This document shows positions 20,957-31,648 of a DNA stretch of 34,499 nucleotides, piece after piece. The stretch spans positions 1 to 34,499 of the forward strand of contig JADRCO010000404.1 of assembly GCA_021464525.1 (NCBI GenBank), written 5' to 3'. The notes under the pieces are model-generated. The model made no database searches. It was not told where the DNA came from and saw only the letters and a list, made by a program, of their open reading frames with translations. The DNA comes from Rhizophagus sp. LPA8_4_AMF (taxonomy: Eukaryota > Glomeromycota > Glomeromycetes > Glomerales > Glomeraceae). The position numbers and the translations under genes were made by a program. Every line of letters starts with the position of its first letter. Within the stretch, counting starts at the first letter, position 1.

Positions 20957-22980
20957 ATGGAAAAAATACACTTTACAACGAAAGCATCTAATTATATTAA
21001 AGAAAAAGTTTTTACCTCAATAGTTACTAAGAAGACAGAATTAGAAATTAATGGGGAAGTAAAAGAAGAAATAAATGAGCTTTACGTGAACTCTCAAACT
21101 TCAATATCTTTTCAGGAACATAATGCTGCTGAAGCAGACGCTTTAATTGATTTACAGAATTGTATTTTGATACCATCATATGCCTCTCGCGTGGTAAACA
21201 AAAATGGAAATACTGAGTGGCTGGCGCGAGTTCATGGCTGGGCTTATGGGACCAGTCAAAGCCGCAAAAAGAAGTTGGTATTGGGAATGGCGAGACGCGT
21301 TGCAGGATTGAATAAAGATGATGAAAAAAGCAAGTTATTAGAGGATAGGATTTCTCTGTTTTTAACAAAAAATCTCCGAAATCAACGGTACAAAGTGCAA
21401 ATAGTCAGTTTGGCCCATCCATCACATATGGAACTAGATACTGATGTTGATGATGACGACGACTGTGACGACGACAACGACGATGATGACACAAGTAGCA
21501 ATTTATCTGAAGATACTGGGAATTCTACATTAATAAATTGTCAGGATCTTCATCTATCAACTTCTATCACAAGTAATACGGGACATTTTCATGATACTAT
21601 TAGAATTCCAAGAGAAATTGTTGACGAATGGGTGATCAAGGCTCAAAAAGAAAGAAACGGAGATGGAAATCACGTGAGATTATTGAAATTAAAAGCTTTA
21701 CCGGAAAGTGAAGGAAGAAGACATGGTATGTATTTCGATATGTATTTATAGATTCTGTTATATTAATCGGTTAGATTTACACCTTTAGCTCGGCCATCAT
21801 ATGGGTTCGTAAGTTTAATTGAAGATGAAGGGATCTCTGTCATATCAGTACGTTAATTATTAAAAGAAATTCTCAATTTCACATATACTATACTAATATT
21901 AAAATTCTGATTTTAAAGGATATTGATGATACAATAAAACTTACGGGCGTAGCAAGTGGTCCACGTATCGCTCTCTCAAACACATTTTTATACGAGTTAC
22001 GCGAAGTATATAATATTAATAATAATATATTAATTTTTATAACGTAATTTTATGTTTATTTTTATTTTTATTTTTATTAAACTAGGTTCCTGGGATGGCA
22101 GATGTGTATATGGATTGGGTTAGTATACGGATAGTTGTAATCTTGACTATATTCATGAATTTATCCATTTTTTTTTTTTGTTTTATTAGTATAACAATGG
22201 AGCATCGATTCATTATGTTTCAAATTCACCGTGGCAACTATTTCCTATGCTTAAACAATTTTTTCATATAAAACGTTTTCCACCTGGCTCAGCACACTTA
22301 AAATTCTATAATGATTTGGTAAAAAGTCTTCTTGAAGAACCGGGATTGACGAAAAGAAAATGCATTGAAAAAATTTTCAAAGACTTTCCTCGTCGAAAAT
22401 TTATCCTTATTGGAGATAGTGGAGAATATGATATGGAAATGTAATTAGTTTAGTTAATCTTTATTAAATGTTATTAATAATTTGTTGATACATATATATA
22501 TGTATATTCATTTAATTTAGATATTCAAAGATAGCGAGTACGTATCCGGATCAGGTCTTGCATGTGTTTATTCGAGATGTATCATCAGAGAGTCTCAAAA
22601 AACTATCGGAATCATCCACTAAAAGATCGCGATCATTTCCATTCATTTCCGCGCGCTCTTCTTCTAATGTACCAATTCGTGCAAAGACAATGCCACCAGC
22701 AGTAGATACATCCATATGTAACAATAACTCTAACATTATTAGTGATACAGACGAGATGCTACATTCGCCAGAAATTTTAACTCCAGAAACTCCCGATACA
22801 CCCCTACAAAAATTCTACGATAAAGTTGAAACGTGTAAAGCGTTGGTGCCTAACAATGCGTTCACACTTTTTAAGGATAGTCAGGAGCTGAGAGGGAATA
22901 TGATAGTCAATAGAGAATTTGAATTATTATTAGAGAAACAACGACAGAGACCATCTCGACAGAATACACAATTGATTTAA
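20957..22980 (+). CDS. APP1: App1-type phosphatidate phosphatase (DUF2183)
   Basis: Six exons: 20957-21725, 21789-21847, 21919-22005, 22086-22118, 22190-22440, 22521-22980, giving 552 aa, close to yeast App1. The family is a Mg-dependent phosphatidate phosphatase making diacylglycerol, linked in yeast to cortical actin patches and endocytosis. The N-terminal App1 domain is seen in LARVHGWAYG and MARRVAGL. The catalytic HAD-like motif DIDDT is at 277-281 (first two aspartates catalytic in this family). YVSNSPWQLFP (~325-335) supplies the second motif and GDSGEYDMEIY (~391-401) the late acidic motif, joined across intron 5. An acidic run of mostly Asp near residues 163-180 and a disordered C-terminal tail with TPETPDTP follow. 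Exon 4 is only 33 nt. The first ATG in frame was chosen; upstream in-frame codons lack ATG. Confidence 0.92.
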
Positions 22981-23156
22981 ATTAATTAATGAGTAAATTA
23001 CTGCGTCATTGTATTGTCATGTGATTGTAGTTTTTTACCTAATAAACGTTATTATTGGATCTGTTAATTTTTTCTCTGTACTTTGTAAGACATTTTTGTC
23101 TCTGGCTTATCGAAATTAAAATTTATAAACCACCAAAGTTTTATACCATTATTTCA

Positions 23157-25122
23157 ATGAATTCCTCAAATTATAACCCATATACCATGAAAGTTCCTCT
23201 TCAAAGTCAACAACAAACTGCTTACAGTTATCAACCTCAGCACTCATATCGACAACAAACCTACCAACACTTAGTACCTACTCCACAACAATACTCTTAT
23301 AACCAGCCTCGTCGTCCTGTGTTCGCACCTGCTTATTACACGACTTCATACGGACGTTCTTTGCCAAATAAAAGTGCTCATACGCCCACAAACGGTTCTT
23401 TTACACAAGCTCCACGAAGGGTTACGCGACGGGGTAATTTTTACATAAGTTTTCTACTAAATATCTTATATCAAATTTATTAAATTGCGATCTACAAACG
23501 CAAAAAAATGAAATTTTCTAGCTTCTGAAACAACGAATTTGCAACACAACATGATTTCGAAAACCAACTCGTCAAAAAAAAAATTTTATAGCACTTATGC
23601 GAGTCGTTTAAAGCAAGGGAATACCGCTTTAGTCTTACCAATGATAAGAGGAGGGAAAAAGCGACAACGCGGGGGTGGGCACGGCTCTCTTGCCGAAGAT
23701 TCTGATGACGTAGCAGACCTATTTGAAGACGAAACTAGAAATACGCCACCCTTGGAAAAACGTTCTGCAAACGGACTTGTAACCACAAATGGTGATATCC
23801 CTGTTGTGAAGCGGGCAAGAAGTAGAACTAAACATGTATACAAGTAGGAATATTTATTCATTTATTTATATTATAAATCTTTTTTCGAATAATATAATTA
23901 TTTTGTTTTATAATAGTTCTCACAAAGAATTGGAACGCAATGCAGAGCAGAAAGAAATCCTAATACCTATAAAACTAGATTTCGATATCGGAACTCATAA
24001 GTTACGTGACACGTTTACTTGGAATCTTAATGGTAATCGTAATTTAAATTTAAGCTTTATTAGCTTTATTGAAAATTTATAAATAGTAATGTGCAAAAAT
24101 TTCATCTTTTTAGAAAAATTGATCACACCAGAACATTTTGCGGAAATTATGTGTGTAGATTTGGATCTTCCATCTTCTGAATTTGTTACACTTATTTCAG
24201 ATACAATTCGTAAACAAATTCAAGAAAATGAAATGATGACCGATTGTAATCCACCTAAGGATGATAGTAGGGTCCTTATTAACGTATGTATAAATTCATC
24301 ATAACGTAAATTAGTAGCTACTTAAATAATTATTATGTATGTGATATTTAGCTTGATATAAATGTCGGGAAACTCAGCCTTCGTGACAGGTTCGAGTGGG
24401 ACCTCAGCTCAGACTTGACACCTGAGGAATTTAGTAAATCATTAGCGTCAGATCTTGGAATTGGTGGAGAATTTGTTACATTAATTGCACATAGTATCCA
24501 TGAACAATTGTTAAAGCATAAAAAGGAGATAAAATCCGACGATTCAGACAATGAGCACGAGCCATTGAAATCAGTCTTTCGTAATATTGAAGACGCTGAT
24601 GAATGGTGTCCTGTTTTAGAAATACTGACTGAAGAAGAATTAGAAAAAATAAGACTAGATAAAGAAAGAGATATAAGGTACTGTCATGACTAGTTTTTAC
24701 CTCATATTCGAATTGCTTAAATGTCTAATTAATGTATGTTGCAGACGGATGCGCAGGGCAACTTCGCGTAGCATTGCACGAATTAGACCATCAAGAACAT
24801 TACAGAATGGTCTTGCATTGTCACCAACCTCAAGGATGAGGAGCGACCTCAAAGCCACAAAATTATCAGTTGAAGAATTAGTTCATTGGCGATGTCAACA
24901 CTGTGGAATTGATGGTCATAATACACCACTCGTTAGGAAAGGTCCAGATGGTGGCAAGGTTTGTAATTTTAGAGAATGACTATCTTTTCTTTTTTTTTAA
25001 ATTAACTAAACATATATTTTAAATTATCGAAGACCCTTTGCAACGCATGCGGCCTGGTATGGTTGAACAAAGGCGAGTTACCGCCGCACCGAAAAGCATT
25101 GTTCAAAAAGGACGATGACTGA
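23157..25122 (+). CDS. SFH1: SNF5/SFH1-type chromatin remodelling subunit with C-terminal GATA-like zinc finger
   Basis: Seven exons: 23157-23433, 23522-23843, 23917-24032, 24114-24283, 24352-24677, 24745-24958, 25033-25122, giving 504 aa. This is the SNF5/SMARCB1 core subunit of SWI/SNF or RSC remodellers. The N-terminal ~90 residues are Q/Y/P-rich and a basic segment follows. The two SNF5 repeats are clear: repeat 1 from EILIPIKLDFDIG with HKLRDTFTWNLNE (~212-265), repeat 2 from LDINVG with LSLRDRFEWDLS (~296-350). The C-terminus carries C-X2-C-X20-C-X2-C (Cys454, 457, 478, 481; ending TLCNACGLVWLNKG), a GATA-type finger seen in some fungal SNF5 proteins and absent from human SMARCB1. SNF5 versus SFH1 naming cannot be decided here. 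It starts 176 bp after the App1 stop. Confidence 0.93.
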
Positions 25123-25510
25123 AAAAAAAGTAATATTGTGTATTCTCTCAATAGAAAATGTGATAAAAAAAACGCATGGATATTTTAAATAATTTTTTTT
25201 TCTTGGAAATTTAGCATACAAAAATAATTAATCAAGGACATTTTATTATCTCTATTATGTTCATTTTAGTGTAGATTGTAAATATAATTAAAATCAATTG
25301 TTTATCCTAAATTTATTAGTATTTAGCAAACACTACTATGTAAATTATTTTACTTTTAAAAGAATAATTCACGTGAGTTTTTCGGTTAACTTTAAATTAT
25401 CCGGGAAACCATGAAAAAAACCTATTATATTGGGCCGTTGATCATCAGAAAAATTTTTTCCTCGATATAAATTTTCAATCAAAATCTAAATAATACAAAT
25501 AAAAAATAAA
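25123..25510. other. SNF5 to eIF3b intergenic region
   Basis: 388 bp, AT-rich, with the palindromic E-box at 25369-25376. It should hold the SNF5 3' untranslated region and the eIF3b promoter. No other feature seen. Confidence 0.5.
25369..25376. promoter_or_regulatory. TCACGTGA E-box upstream of eIF3b
   Basis: A perfect 8-bp palindrome centred about 138 bp upstream of the eIF3b ATG, with the same CACGTG core as the site in the GAR1/G6PD promoter. A bHLH-factor site is inferred. Confidence 0.4.
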
Positions 25511-28162
25511 ATGTTAGGATTTGATGTTTCAAGTCTCCCACAAACAGAAGATGATATCGATTTTTCCGATATTGAAGCAAAATATCAAGTTCCCTTTGAG
25601 GACGGCTTTGATACAATTATTGTAGTGGATAACGTGCCTACAGTTGATGAACGTAAAGCAGAAAAGTTATTGACAGTCATAAAGAAGATTTTTAAGAATG
25701 CCGGAGAGATCAAAGAAAATGGTATTAATATGCCAATGGAAATTTCTTCGGAAACTGGAAAGTTAACTTCTAAGGGGTTGCTTAATGAATTCTTTTACTA
25801 TACAATTGTCAAATAAAATTATTTAATACAGTAATTAATTATCAAGTTTTGTGTATTTTCTAGATATCTCTTTATTGAATTTGAAACACCCGAACAAGCA
25901 AGTTTGGCAATAAAAAATTATGATAATTATCCAATGGATAAGACACATTATCTTTCTGTAAATAGATTTACTGATATTGAAAAGTATTCGCAAATAGAAG
26001 AAGAATACAAAGAACCTGAAGAAGAAAAATTTGTCGAAAAAGTAATGATATTATCGTTTGATTTAGTATTATTTTAAATTTAATGTAAATTCATGGTTAT
26101 TATAGGAGCATCTAAGGAGCTGGCTTACTGATCCACAAGCACGTGATCAATTTGTGCTTTATCGTGGAGACGATGTGAGCATTTTTTGGAATAGAAAGAC
26201 TGAACCTCCGGAAGAAGAGCATAAACGTGTTGTAAGTATTATTATCTTATTTTGCACATTTATGAACATTATTTGAGTGTAAATATACTTTTATTTTCAG
26301 TATTGGACTGAGACATATGTCCAATGGTCGCCCCTGGGAACTTATTTAGCGACATTTCATCGTCAGGGTATTGCACTATGGGGAGGTCCTAGTTGGAATA
26401 AAATTATTAGATTCGTTCATCCAGGTGTTAAACTGATAGATTTTTCTCCCAATGAACGTTTTCTTGTTACATGGAGTAATGAGCCTATCACTCTTGGAAC
26501 AAATGGAGGCTTAGGAACCCCATTTGGACCTGAAGATGAAGGGAATCAAATTATTATATGGGACGTTTTAACTGGAAACCTTTTGCGTTCATTTCCTTCT
26601 TCAACATCTACTGACGGAACTCCTAATAAAATTACATGGCCAATGTTTAAGTGGTCTCCATCTGATAAGTATTTTGCCAGGGTTACACCGGGACAACAGA
26701 TTTCCGTGTATGAAACACCTTCAATGATATTAGTTGATAAGAAAAGTATTAAGATTGAAGGAGTAGAAGATTTTGAGTGGGCACCCGCTTTTGAAAAAGA
26801 AAAGCATAATTCGGGTGATAAAAAGAATAAAGAGAAATTGTTAAGTTATTGGACGCCGGAAATTGATAATCAGCCTGCTCGTGTCACTTTGTTAAATATT
26901 CCTTCTAAAGAGATTATACGAACAAGGAATTTGGTCAATGTTAAAGATGTAAGTTTTTTTAAGTTAATTAAAATCATTGAAAAACATACTAAAAAAATTA
27001 TTTTATATAATAGTGTAAAATGCACTGGCAGTCAAATGGTGATTTTCTGTGTGTTAAAATTGATCGACACACAAAAACCAAAAAATCCACATTTGCAAAT
27101 CTTGAAATATTTAGAGTTCGTGAGAAAGACATTCCCGTTGAAGTCATTGAAGTCAAGGATAGAGTTATTGCTTTTGCATGGGAACCTAAAGGTGAACGTT
27201 TTGCAATAATCACAACAAATGATCCTAATTATGGACAACCAACTCAAGGCGGTGTTACTTTGAGAACTAATGTTTCATTTTATTGTCTTGAGAAACCTAA
27301 ACCTGGTAAAGGTGGCGGCACAGCTAATTTTAAACTAATTAGTAAGTATCAATAATTTACTCTTAGTAAGCTTTTCTTGTACAAAGAAAGATAAATTATT
27401 TATTTCTTTCTTTAGAAACACTGGAGAAGAAAACTGCTAATGCTATTTACTGGTCGCCACGTGGTCGACACGTAATATTGGCAACTCTTCGGTCAACGAC
27501 TGTTTTTGACCTAGAATTTTGGGACTTAGATTTTGACACTATTGGTGATCAAAAAGAAGGATCAAAAAATGATTCATCTGCTTCCATACAACTAATGTGT
27601 ACTCAGGAACACTATGGTGTTACTGATATTGAATGGGATCCCACGGGACGTTATGTAATTACTAGTGCTAGTGTCTGGAGACATTCGGTAAATATAAATA
27701 TCTAGAAACTGCTGTAGGTGATAGTAATTTATTTTTAACATCGCCACGTTCTCGATTTCATAGATGGAAAATGGGTACACCCTTTGGGATTTTAAAGGAG
27801 CACAGCTGCAAAAACAGTTGTTAGACAACTTTAAGCAATTGTTATGGAGACCTCGTCCAAAAAGTTTATTATCAGATGATGATAAAAAGACGATCAGAAA
27901 GAATCTGAGAGAATATTCTAAAACATTTGAAGCAGAAGATGCCCTTGCACAAACTTCAGTATCTAAAGAATTATTAGCACATCGTCGTCGTCTTATTGAT
28001 GAATGGAACGCTTGGCGTAAACGCGTTGAAAAAGATCTAGCAGAAGAAAGAGAAAGAGCGGGTGTGCCAGTCATCTCCAGAAAGGATGATGATAATGTGG
28101 AAATTATTGAAGAATGGATTGAGGAAGTTGTGGATGAAATTGAAGAAATTGTTGAAGATTAA
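25511..28162 (+). CDS. PRT1: Translation initiation factor eIF3 subunit B
   Basis: Seven exons: 25511-25776, 25864-26041, 26106-26231, 26301-26948, 27014-27341, 27416-27687, 27764-28162, giving 738 aa, the size of fungal Prt1. It is a scaffold of eIF3 on the 40S subunit, holding eIF3a, eIF3i and eIF3g. The N-terminal RRM (residues ~36-125) has TIIVVDNVP and [13 protein letters not shown], the latter split by intron 1. A WD-like beta-propeller fills the middle, with [54 protein letters not shown] and EWDPTGRYV marking blades. The C-terminal helices (WRPRPKSLL to [16 protein letters not shown]) form the eIF3i/g-binding end. The first exon ends at the unusual donor GG/GTTGCT, supported because it restores GYLFIEF. 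Cytosolic. Confidence 0.97.
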
Positions 28163-28397
28163 TTATCCTTCTATTATTATTAATTCGTTTATATAGTTCA
28201 TCATATTAAAAATATATATGTATTGCATTATTTAGTTATTAAAGATGTAATTGACAAGATATATTAATTACTATCTCGTAATTATATTTTAAATTTTAAA
28301 CGTAAATAACAATCTTGTTATTAAGAAATGTAAAACTTTTTTTGAATAGCAAAATTGCGACAAGAGAAAACTATGTAATACAAAAAAACTTTTTATT

Positions 28398-28808
28398 CTA
28401 ATCCTTTTCCTTTTTTTTATCATTAAGTTCGTCAAGATTTTCTTCGAGTTCTTTCAATTTCTTTTTTTGTTTAGCAAGTTCTTCACGAAGGTGCTTTATT
28501 TTTTCCGCATCCTGAAAATAGCGAAGTAAATTATAGAATTATAATTTATAAAATGTAAAGTGAAATATAATTAATTCACCCACTTGCGCACGAATCCATT
28601 GGTCTTCAATAGCCTTCTCTTTTTTGGAAAAAGTTGAGTCAGTAGCATCTCTAATATGGCCCTCAGGTCCAGATGCAAAATAACGAGGACGCGCAAGTAC
28701 AGCCAACTGTGAAGAGGTTAGTGAACGATAGATTCGAGCTACTGGTACAATTTTTTTCATGTCATTAATTAAACGAAAAGCTCCAGAACGAGAAAGTACA
28801 CTTTGCAT
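28398..28808 (-). CDS. INH1: Mitochondrial ATP synthase inhibitor IF1
   Basis: Two exons, 28808-28584 and 28511-28398, giving 112 aa. IF1 blocks ATP hydrolysis by mitochondrial F1-ATPase when the matrix acidifies. An Arg/Ser-rich, acid-poor N-terminus (residues 1-~47) looks like a mitochondrial presequence. The conserved inhibitory region is next (GPEGHIRDATDSTFSKKEKA with EDQWIRAQ), then a C-terminal coiled coil (DAEKIKHLREELAKQKKKL to LNDKKKEKD) used for dimerisation. The intron uses the donor CAA/GTGGGT and the acceptor TTTTCAG. Length with presequence is usual for the family. It converges with eIF3b (235 bp apart) and lies 115 bp downstream of the Rrn5-like gene. Confidence 0.9.
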
Positions 28809-28923
28809 TTTAAGTTTTTTTTTAATTTATGTACAGATAAATTTTTTAGATTTTACGTTTGATAGACTTTTATAGATTTTTATCTCATTTGTAATACAAT
28901 AATAAATCATATGATTTACTATG

Positions 28924-30376
28924 TCAGTCATTGCCTACACCCTCTAAAGCCTTGTCTAATTTTATATGATTTATGCAATCATTCCATATGGTTGCGTAAT
29001 GAAAAATGGATTCAAGTTTATCCTCTCGCAGTTTTGAAAACTGATTATCAGTAGAATGTTCACGTAATAATTTTACCAAAGCTTTCTCATATAACTTATC
29101 TATAATGCTCTCCTTTAATTCTAATTCATGATCTTGTTCAAATTGTTCTTTCCATTTCACATATTCTTCATATTCTTCATATTCTTCTACATCAGAACTT
29201 TCGCAATTTGAAGATTCTGAGTTTTGCGTATCTTCCGTTTCCATACCTTCATTTTCACTATTTCCTGAAATCTTTCCCCCTTCACAAACTTCGATATCAT
29301 CTGTATCGGTGGACCAGTCGCCACGTTTATTTATTAAATTCCGCAAAAAAATGTTCGAAATACTTCTTCCAGGAACGCTTGACTGATCTTTTAAGTTAAC
29401 ATTTACTTGGCCCGTCACTTTCCGATTTGATAACATATGTTGACGAAAATCACCTTTAATTTTATAACCACGAAATCGTAATACTCTACGTATTTCCTGT
29501 ACTGTAATCTAATAATATAAATAATTTATTATGTCCACAACACTTAATTTATTATTTTATATTATTAAGATTCCCCATGGTTCCTTACCAAATGCTTAAT
29601 ATTCTCTTGCGGATACAGTCTTTTATGTTGTTGATTTAAGATAATTAAGTCATAAATAATAATAGTTAACCAACCTCTTAGCACATCATAAAGTGAGCAT
29701 AAAATATGATTTGGAAGTTCTTTATCTTTGGTCTCCATATCACTAAACAAGGATAAAATCTTTTATTATTTTAATTAATTAATGTGAATACCAAAGTAAA
29801 TACTCACAACTTGAATAATTCTATCTTTGATTTATCCTGTTGCAATTTCGATTCATTAGTGATAGAATCAATTTCAATCCCGCAACTTATCTCATTTTCT
29901 TCAAGTTTTTGAATCAACATTTTGGCAGATTTATCTTCAAATTTGACCCATTCTTTACTCATTTCTCTAGCAGCCGGTATATGCTCATAGTTCAAAGGTT
30001 CATTCTTGATTCTTCCAATTTCTTTAGCATATTGTAGCTCATTTTCTAATTTTTCAATATACATAATAACTTGTAAAGGAGTTTTCGTTTTTATTCTTCT
30101 CGATATCTCGACGGGATTATGTTTACCACATCGTTGTAATGCAGTAAAAAATTGATTAATTTCTGATGCTTCCCAATTCACATTATGTTCAGAACGAATA
30201 TGGTTTATTTCTTCTCCGGAATTGAAAAAAAATTCTTGTTCTGTTAGGAATTTATGATAATTTATTACGGGAATATTAACATTGGATCGCTGATTTTCCA
30301 AAGAAGAAACTAAATTTTTATAATTTAATATAAAGAGATTTATATCTATTTCTGAATCAAGAGAAGTTTCAGTCAT
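28924..30376 (-). CDS. RRN5: Rrn5-like RNA polymerase I upstream activation factor subunit (SANT protein)
   Basis: Three exons, 30376-29808, 29742-29589, 29508-28924, giving 435 aa. A SANT/Myb-like domain lies at ~66-112 (NWEASEINQFFTALQRCGKH then RIKTKTPLQVIMYI). A hydrophobic helical segment follows (~195-265: LYDVLRGWLTIIIYDL, then ITVQEIRRVLRFRGY across intron 2) whose spacing resembles a histone fold. The C-terminal third has an acidic tract with EEYEEYEEY and a helical end. Yeast Rrn5, a subunit of the upstream activation factor at the rDNA promoter, has a SANT domain and associates with histones H3/H4. That resemblance is the basis of the call; no catalytic motif can confirm it. The first true ATG is used; the frame is open a little further upstream without ATG. 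Alternative: another SANT protein of a TFIIIB- or TAF-type complex. Confidence 0.6.
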
Positions 30377-30562
30377 TTTTGTTTTAAAGAACAACACCCT
30401 AGCACCGATTTTTTACGATCGACAATCCTTTTTTTTGACAAATTAAATTTATAGGTATAAAGTTCCCATGTTTTAGGTTGCAGTTTTGGGTATTCAAAAA
30501 TTTGCTGAAAGAGAAACTTCAATTTAGTAGCAGTTTCCATATTAGTATATTTCTAGCCGAGA
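30377..30562. promoter_or_regulatory. Bidirectional promoter region between RRN5-like and RPC7
   Basis: 186 bp separate the two start codons. The region must contain both promoters and both 5' leaders. It holds a T-rich tract (30429-30437) and no obvious TATA box pair. No specific factor site could be assigned. Confidence 0.5.
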
Positions 30563-31648
30563 ATGAGTAGAGGTAGAGGAGGTGGACGTCGGGGCTTTGG
30601 TGGAAGAAATGGGTCGGGATTTGGTCGCCCGAATTTCTCAAGTGAATTACAAGCTATATTACATCAAACTCTTTCAAGTGACACACCTCCCGTATTATTT
30701 CCCCATTTTTCTTTTTTATTCTTTTTTGTATATTAATTTTGATATCTTTATTGTAAATTAGAGGATCGAATTTCAAGAACCAATACCACCTTCTGAAGAT
30801 GAACACAAAATGCTTAACGCATTGTTTGGATATAAGGCATCCCTTAAAGATTCAGCTTTCTTTATAACACCAGCTCCTCCCTCACCTGGTATGATTAGAC
30901 TAATCATGAATTTATTCTAATTTCCCTTGTAATAAATCTATTTCTTCTATAGATATTCAACGATATTCTGATCAATTTAAAAAAAAGAAAGCTCAACATT
31001 CATTGCGAGATGTTAAGACAGGTTGTGTGAAAGTTGTGATGTGAATTAACAAAATTAAATTCTATTCTTACTTATTAAAAATACAATCAGATTTAGCATT
31101 TTATCCACATGAGTTACATATAGTTAAAGATGACTCAATAATAGTTACAGTCTCCACTGATGGTATTGTATTTCTGAAGAAATATTTATTTATTTATTAT
31201 TTATTTATCTGTCTATCTATCTATTTAATAGCAAACCAGAAGAAAGTTCAATTTGATTTGGATTTGACATTTGGACAATTGTTAGAACAAGAAAGTAAAG
31301 AAAAAGCCAAAAATGTGGAGGTATTTTTAAGAAAATTATTTGAATTTTTTTTACTTTTAAATAGTGATTAACAATAAGTATATATGAATTAGCATGGAAA
31401 TGAAAATGAGTTTGAAAAATATCCAGATATAGAACAGATTCAAGAAGATGAAGAATATGGTGATGCTACAGATTATGTTGAAAGTTATTTTGATAACGGA
31501 GAAACAGATGATGCATTTGATGATGATGGAGGCAAGATAATTGTGATAATTTTTCTAGTTCTACTAGTCATATTTAGTTAGTATATTATTAATTTAATAT
31601 ATATACATATATTTTATAGGAGGTGGAGGAGAAGCATATTTTGACTAA
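30563..31648 (+). CDS. RPC31: RNA polymerase III subunit RPC7 (Rpc31)
   Basis: Seven exons: 30563-30691, 30762-30888, 30953-31021, 31091-31162, 31232-31320, 31393-31531, 31620-31648, giving 217 aa, typical of RPC7. It is part of the Pol III-specific RPC3-RPC6-RPC7 subcomplex needed for initiation at tRNA and 5S genes. Family features: an N-terminal Gly/Arg tail (MSRGRGGGRRGFGGRN), a conserved centre (PIPPSEDEHKMLNALFGYK, FFITP, DIQRYSDQF, FYPHELH), and a strongly acidic C-terminus with DYVESYFDNGE ending GGGGGEAYFD. The last intron (31532-31619) starts with GCAAGA, not GT. The GC-AG reading is preferred because it gives the family-like AYFD end; a GTGATA donor 15 nt downstream would give a different, unrelated tail. 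A TCTA/TTTA microsatellite lies in intron 4. Confidence 0.9.

Noticed and set aside
21048..21368. Minus-strand frame within App1 exon 1
   Set aside because: It lies opposite well-supported coding sequence and shows no domain; a shadow frame.
30377..30397. Upstream extension of the Rrn5-like protein
   Set aside because: The codon at 30397 is GTG, not ATG; the first ATG is at 30376.
31170..31230. TTTA/TCTA-rich stretch as a separate repeat element
   Set aside because: A simple microsatellite inside RPC7 intron 4, with no element structure.
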